The position numbers were made by a program, and so were the translations under genes. Shown here in pieces: positions 59,434 through 64,000 of a DNA stretch of 64,000 nucleotides (positions are counted from its first letter, which is position 1; each line of letters starts with the position of its first letter). The notes beneath the pieces are model-generated. The model had not been told where the DNA came from and did no database searches. It saw only the letters and a program-made list of their open reading frames with translations. The stretch spans positions 27,039 to 91,038 of the forward strand of contig JAHHQG010000032.1 of the NCBI GenBank assembly GCA_018729555.1, written 5' to 3'. The stretch is from Clostridiales bacterium (GTDB taxonomy: Bacteria > Bacillota > Sulfobacillia > RBS10-35).

Positions 59434-62400
59434 ACGCCCGATGGCGGGATGAAGGGGCTGCCGGGATGGCTACCGCCAGCCCCTTCATGCCGAAAAAGGG
59501 ATCCCCGCCACTCCCCCAAAATCCCCTCCAGGTAGTCCTTCACCGGCCCCCTCTTCAGGCGATGGTGGGCGAACTGATTCCGATAGCTCCGAAGGCATCC
59601 GTAGCAGCTGCTGTCATAGGCACAACCGCACCCGCCGGAAACCCTCTTCCAGGCCATCTCCAGGGTTTCTCTGAGGATCTTCAAGTTCTCCAGCTGGGCC
59701 ACCAGACCTGCACCACCTGGAACGGCATCGTAAAGGACGATAGCCCTTGGCCCCCCATCATCCGTTTCCTCCGACGAAAAGGTCACCGTCCCGTGGATGT
59801 CTGTGGACGGAACCTCCAGGACCTCGGCCGCTCCCTCCAGGAGGGCATAGGTGAGGCTATAGGAAAACCACTGCGGGTCTTCACCGGGAGGTACCGGCGG
59901 AAGGAACACCAAGCGGAGGACATCCGTCACAAATTCATGGGCGAGGGACACGGGCTGCGTGAACTCCCCGCGGCACCTCTTTTTCCAAGGGGTGTCATGC
60001 TCAAAGGTCTTGGGAAGGGCCGTGAAGGAGGCACCGCACTCCTTACAGATATAGAACCCCTGCCCTCGTTTCCCTTCCGAGATGACCACCATCCTTCCGG
60101 GAGAAACCCGGTTCATGCGGAAAAGCCCCTGGAGTTCCGAAGGAAGCTTTTGTTCGTCGGGATCCGCCAGGTGACCCACGAAATAGGGCCGGGTGGTGTA
60201 AATGCGCAAAGGTTTACCCTTGGGTTCCTCGGGTCCCTCAGGGCCGGTGAGAAACCCAAACCGGGGAACGACATACTTCTTCGGCACCAATGAGTCCCCA
60301 CACGGGAGGAGGCCGGGATCCTTTTCCCCCTCCCGCCACTCCTGATACACCCCATGACGAGGGCAGTGGCGGTACCACTTCTGCTCCCATTCCCTCTCGG
60401 GAACTCTCTTTACGGCGTACGACTCCCACTCTTTCTTATTGGCGATCACCTTGCTGCCGGGCGCATACTCCGCAATGGCAAGAGCCAGATCGCGCTGCAG
60501 CTCCACCGTCCTCTCATGCCCATAGGTCGGCTCCAGGGCCACCACATCCACGGGAAAGCCATACTTGGGGATGACCGCCTTCCGGGAAAGAAAGGAGAGG
60601 ACATCTTCTTCTTCCATGGTCCGCTGCCGCCTGGAAGCCCAATCGGCCCGCTTGTACTCTCCTTCCCGCCCGGCTTCTTCCCTTATCCGATCCAGCAGCA
60701 GCCAGTCCTTCACCGCCTCATCCACGGCTTCCACCAACCGGGAATTGGGATCCAGCATCCTTTCTTTCCAAGCGCCGTCGGTGAGGCCCAGCGCCTGATG
60801 GAGGGAAGGGGGCACGAGGGACTGGAGCCCCCTTGTGAGTTCTTCTTTTTCCCTTTGGATAAACTCCCAAAGGGCCTCCGTCAGGGTCTCCTTCCCCATG
60901 TGGCCTCCCAAAAGCGCCTTGACGTTTTGAAACCGCTCGGGATACCGGCTAAAGAAATGCCCCATGACAAAGGCCACCCCGTGCCTCCCCACGATCTTTT
61001 CGTTCTCCAGCCGGAAAAGAGGAGGCCGGGTGGCGCCCTGAACCATGTTCTTTGGATCCTGGAAGTGATAGAGATCGTGGGGGGACCTTCGGCTGTAGGT
61101 GATGGCCAGCCCCGGCTTTCCGGGCCTCCTTCCGGTTCTCCCGACCCTCTGCTGGTAGTTAAACGCTTCGGGAGGCATGTTCCGCAAGAAGACCACATCC
61201 AGATCGCCCAGATCCACCCCCAGTTCAAAGGTGGTGGAAGAGCTCAGGAAGTGGATATGTCCGTCGCGGAATCGCTTCTGGTAGTTTCGCGCCTCCTGGG
61301 GGCTGAGCTGGGCCGTGTGCTCTTCCACCCGCAGATGAGGCGGAAAACCTTCGGCTTGGTAGAGAAGCCGGTAGTGGTTCTCCCCGAGGGTGGAGGCGGG
61401 AATCGCTTCCAGGGTTCCGGGGCAGGGTCCCCGGCTGCACACTTTGGGAAAGGGATAGGGGTGGAGGCGCCCGCAGACCCGGCAGCGGTAGAGAAGGTCT
61501 TCCTCCGCCAGGACGGTGAGCCGGTACCACCAGGGATTGAGTTTCTTCCCGCTCTTTCCCTGGAGGAAGAGCTTTTCTTCGTCGGAATAGACCTCCTGGT
61601 CCATGCGATCCCAGTGTTCCCAAAGGGTTTCGAGAAGGCGGCGGGCCTCTTTCTTCGCTTCGCCATCGGAAAGGCCCCGAGCTTCTTTGAGGAACTTCAC
61701 CAGGTAGCGCATCCGGTAGGTCTTCTCTCCCGCCCAGGACACCGCGTATTTTCCGGGTTTCGCGCTGGTGGTGACGTCCCTCGCAGCCGCAGAAGGGCTC
61801 AGCTGGTCTCGATCCACCCGCACGCCTTTGGGAACCCGCAGGTCCACTTCTCCGGGCCGCAGGGTGTCCAGGAGGGAGGCCATCAGAGCGATGGCCTCCC
61901 CCTCTGCCAAGGACCAGGGGGGTTCTCCCAGGATGGAGGGAATCTCCTGATGCTTCGGCCACCGGATGACCCACCGCACCAGCCCTGCGCCCTCCAAGCT
62001 GAGGCGCCGGTGGTGGGTGAGAAACTCCCGGTAGAGCATGGTCCAGGCGCGGTCTTTGGGTTCCAGCTCCCCGGCCGTTTCTTTGAAAAAGCCGCGGTCT
62101 TTCAGCCAATGCTCCAGCCGCCCCGCCATCTCCACCAGGGTGAGGCCTTGCGATACCAGGTGCCGGTGGTCTTTCGCCACCTGGTAGATGAGGTTCCGGT
62201 TGCGAAGATCCTCATAAGTCTCATCCAGGTAGTAGGCAAAATAGGCCGCTTCCTGGCGCCCATCGGCGAAGGCGAGAATCTTTTTCCGATCTTGGGGAAG
62301 CTTTTGGTGAAGGGTGGTGGCGATGACGACTCCTGGCCCATCGCCGCCATGGATGATCTCACTTACGGGATCAGGGCCGCTGTATCCGCAAACGCTGCAC

Positions 62401-64000
62401 CTCACCATCTGATCCGATCGCTCTTCATCTTTGGGCGAAGGTTCTCGCACCACCCGGATGGTCTTCTTATGGCTGCAGCCGTGGTGGGGGCCCGTCTTTC
62501 CCGGAAGCCAGGCTTCTTTGCACATGACGCAGAGCTCCAACACCTCTTCCTCCGAGGGTGGAGCTTCCCCTTCATCCAACGGGCGAAGGTAAGTGATGCC
62601 GTAGTCGTCGCTGGCGGGATCGCGGATGGGCACCTCGACCTTGCCCTCCCGAAAGTCCTTTTGGGCGAGAAGGTAATGCTGGCCGCATTCCCGGCAAAGG
62701 GCGATTTCGAAGTAGGCACCCGTTTCTTCATCAGCCGATTTTAAGAGAATCCTTTTCTCTGGGTGGTAGGATAACAAAGCACCTTCGAGGCTCCGCAGGA
62801 AGAAGTGGTAGCGGGGCGAGAGAAGGGGAACCTTTCCTTCGGGATCTTGGGCTGACGTGAGGAGAAGCACCAGCCGGGAAAGGGCTCTTAGACCTTCAGG
62901 CAGCTCCTTTTCGGGAAAGAGCCTTTTCGCCAGCTCCTTCACTTCTTTGGGTCCTTCCCGAAGCCACCTTCGCAGCTCCGCCGTCCGTCTATCTTCCAGC
63001 AAGAGGGCTCCCGCCCGCTCCGCCGGCTGCGGGTGGAAGGGCCCGTCGGGTAGTTCTTTTCCCTCCAAGAGGGCCTGAACCCTGTCGTAATCGTCGTCGG
63101 TGAAGAGCCGCGATCCTTGGGTCTTCAGTTCCCGCAAGGAGGGCAAAAGGATGTCGTCTTGGCCAAAGGGTTCGGCGAAAAGCTCTTGAGCGAAAGAGGC
63201 CGCCTTAGGCGCATCTTCCGGACCCTGGGCCAGGGTGGCGCTGGTGGCCAGGCAGCGAAAGGTCCCTTCCTTTCCGTTTTCTTTGAGGTACTCCTGCAAA
63301 CGCCTGAGAAGCATGGCCATTTCGATGGCCCGGGCTCCCCTGTAGGTGTGGACTTCATCCAGGACCAGAAAGGACCAGCTGTCGGGGGAGGTGATGGAAA
63401 AGAGGGGGCTGTCCTTGGGCCGAAGGAGAAGGTACTCCAGCATGGAGTAGTTGGTGATGAGGATATGGGGAGGGTTTTCCCGCATCTCCTTTCGAAAGAT
63501 GAGCTCTCCGGGAAGGCGGTCCCGGGCTCGTTCCCTGCCATGGCGCTGCCGGTCCTCTTCGTCTTCCGGGGTGTAGCCGGTATATTGGCCGAAAGTGAAG
63601 GAGAAACCCGCTCCTTCTTCCTTCAGACGAGCGGCCATGGCCCCCAACCGATCCCTTTGATCGTAGGCAAGGGCATTCATGGGATAGAGGATGAGGGCCC
63701 GGACACCCGGTCCAAGGGTTCCGGCCCGGTAGGATTCATAAAGATGGAGGAGGATGGGATAGAGAAAGGCTTCGGTTTTGCCGCTCCCCGTGCCGGTGGC
63801 GATGACGACGTTTTTCCCTTGCCTCACCCTCAAGATGGCCTCGGCCTGGTGGCGGTAGAGGGGCCTTGAGCCTTGAAGCGCCTTAAGAAACCCCGGCTCC
63901 GGATCGGGAAGGACCCTTTTCAAAAGCTCCTCGGTGCTTTCAGCCCTTTCAAAAGGTGGAGAGGCTTCCAGGTAGGGGCCCTTGGTAAGGGAGCCCTTTT
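59430..64000 (-). CDS. Very large DEAD/DEAH-type helicase with C-terminal DUF1998 (5' end beyond window)
   Basis: More than 1,520 codons with no upstream stop before the edge; the TTG at 63923 is probably internal. Helicase motifs: Q-like RHQAEAIL, Walker A ATGTGSGKTEAF, Ia LILYPMNALAYDQ, II VLDEVHTYRG (DEVH), III ATSATLAQG. The second RecA-like domain has SSTTFELGVDLGDLDV and RVGRTGRRPGKPGLA. Zinc-type clusters CRECG, CVMCKEAW, CSVCGYSG and CRVCG occur mid-protein. The tail is a DUF1998 module with CGCAYDSSCYGCLRSYRNQ. DUF1998 helicases act in DNA repair (MrfA) and in defence systems such as DISARM (DrmA); which applies here cannot be decided. Confidence 0.88.
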   Translation of the reverse strand, partial: KGSLTKGPYLEASPPFERAESTEELLKRVLPDPEPGFLKALQGSRPLYRHQAEAILRVRQGKNVVIATGTGSGKTEAFLYPILLHLYESYRAGTLGPGVRALILYPMNALAYDQRDRLGAMAARLKEEGAGFSFTFGQYTGYTPEDEEDRQRHGRERARDRLPGELIFRKEMRENPPHILITNYSMLEYLLLRPKDSPLFSITSPDSWSFLVLDEVHTYRGARAIEMAMLLRRLQEYLKENGKEGTFRCLATSATLAQGPEDAPKAASFAQELFAEPFGQDDILLPSLRELKTQGSRLFTDDDYDRVQALLEGKELPDGPFHPQPAERAGALLLEDRRTAELRRWLREGPKEVKELAKRLFPEKELPEGLRALSRLVLLLTSAQDPEGKVPLLSPRYHFFLRSLEGALLSYHPEKRILLKSADEETGAYFEIALCRECGQHYLLAQKDFREGKVEVPIRDPASDDYGITYLRPLDEGEAPPSEEEVLELCVMCKEAWLPGKTGPHHGCSHKKTIRVVREPSPKDEERSDQMVRCSVCGYSGPDPVSEIIHGGDGPGVVIATTLHQKLPQDRKKILAFADGRQEAAYFAYYLDETYEDLRNRNLIYQVAKDHRHLVSQGLTLVEMAGRLEHWLKDRGFFKETAGELEPKDRAWTMLYREFLTHHRRLSLEGAGLVRWVIRWPKHQEIPSILGEPPWSLAEGEAIALMASLLDTLRPGEVDLRVPKGVRVDRDQLSPSAAARDVTTSAKPGKYAVSWAGEKTYRMRYLVKFLKEARGLSDGEAKKEARRLLETLWEHWDRMDQEVYSDEEKLFLQGKSGKKLNPWWYRLTVLAEEDLLYRCRVCGRLHPYPFPKVCSRGPCPGTLEAIPASTLGENHYRLLYQAEGFPPHLRVEEHTAQLSPQEARNYQKRFRDGHIHFLSSSTTFELGVDLGDLDVVFLRNMPPEAFNYQQRVGRTGRRPGKPGLAITYSRRSPHDLYHFQDPKNMVQGATRPPLFRLENEKIVGRHGVAFVMGHFFSRYPERFQNVKALLGGHMGKETLTEALWEFIQREKEELTRGLQSLVPPSLHQALGLTDGAWKERMLDPNSRLVEAVDEAVKDWLLLDRIREEAGREGEYKRADWASRRQRTMEEEDVLSFLSRKAVIPKYGFPVDVVALEPTYGHERTVELQRDLALAIAEYAPGSKVIANKKEWESYAVKRVPEREWEQKWYRHCPRHGVYQEWREGEKDPGLLPCGDSLVPKKYVVPRFGFLTGPEGPEEPKGKPLRIYTTRPYFVGHLADPDEQKLPSELQGLFRMNRVSPGRMVVISEGKRGQGFYICKECGASFTALPKTFEHDTPWKKRCRGEFTQPVSLAHEFVTDVLRLVFLPPVPPGEDPQWFSYSLTYALLEGAAEVLEVPSTDIHGTVTFSSEETDDGGPRAIVLYDAVPGGAGLVAQLENLKILRETLEMAWKRVSGGCGCAYDSSCYGCLRSYRNQFAHHRLKRGPVKDYLEGILGEWRGSLFRHEGAGGSHPGSPFIPPSGV

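Overview
The window looks like a chromosomal segment of a high-GC, probably spore-forming member of the Bacillota (Firmicutes). Three things point there. The alaS - rhomboid - ruvX - DUF1292 - mltG block and the Rrf2 - iscS - mnmA block follow Bacillota gene order. A SpoIIP-type peptidoglycan hydrolase is present. HPr carries both His15 and the regulatory Ser46. The cytochrome bd subunit, NDH-2 and GlpD suggest (micro)aerobic respiration. A sigma-28-type promoter in front of a chemotaxis operon suggests motility. Genes are tightly packed with many ATGA/GTGA overlaps. I see no rRNA or tRNA gene.

Layout. 1-3.5 kb: cydA (partial), a cupredoxin lipoprotein and a two-component system. 3.5-5.5 kb: a complete-looking IS607-family element (serine recombinase TnpA plus TnpB). 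5.5-8.3 kb: two lipoprotein genes; the second has three Gly-Thr repeat tracts and an apparent frameshift. 8.4-13.7 kb: mltG, DUF1292, ruvX, rhomboid, alaS. 13.8-19.4 kb: uppP, an AI-2E-type permease, small genes, a PRC-barrel protein, mnmA, cysteine desulfurase and its Rrf2 regulator. 19.5-23.2 kb: prepilin peptidase, diguanylate cyclase, threonine aldolase, EamA-like protein. 23.2-27.1 kb: a minus-strand run comA - ATP-sulfurylase-like - panD - spoIIP-like, with comB divergent to it. This is a sulfolactate-type pathway tied to a sporulation-family gene. 27.1-31.9 kb: tpx, HMG-CoA lyase, a C39-like protease, thpR, and an acyltransferase-glycosyltransferase fusion. 31.9-36 kb: polysaccharide deacetylase, NDH-2, EamA transporter and a LysO-type exporter. 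Between the last two lies a 400-base gene-free stretch holding a CRISPR-repeat-like element beside an exact 41-bp copy of part of the downstream peptide-binding-protein gene. 36.2-41 kb: dppABC and an M20 dipeptidase. 41.2-44.2 kb: a NEW3-domain protein with an ABC exporter. 44.2-52.1 kb: glpF-dhaKLM-glpKD-ptsH-ptsI. 52.2-59 kb: mcp-cheW-cheA-cheD-cheB-cheR. 59.1-64 kb: an AhpD-like protein and a very large DUF1998 helicase that runs off the end.

How they work together. The glycerol operon is nearly self-contained: GlpF admits glycerol, GlpK/GlpD oxidise it to DHAP, and DhaKLM phosphorylates dihydroxyacetone using PEP through the EI and HPr encoded in the same operon. DppABC, the dipeptidase and LysO suggest peptide uptake, hydrolysis and export of surplus lysine. 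The strongest candidates for something new are the solitary CRISPR-like unit with its self-matching 41-mer, the ATP-sulfurylase homologue that has lost both nucleotide-binding motifs inside the sulfolactate/spore operon, and the Gly-Thr-tract lipoprotein.
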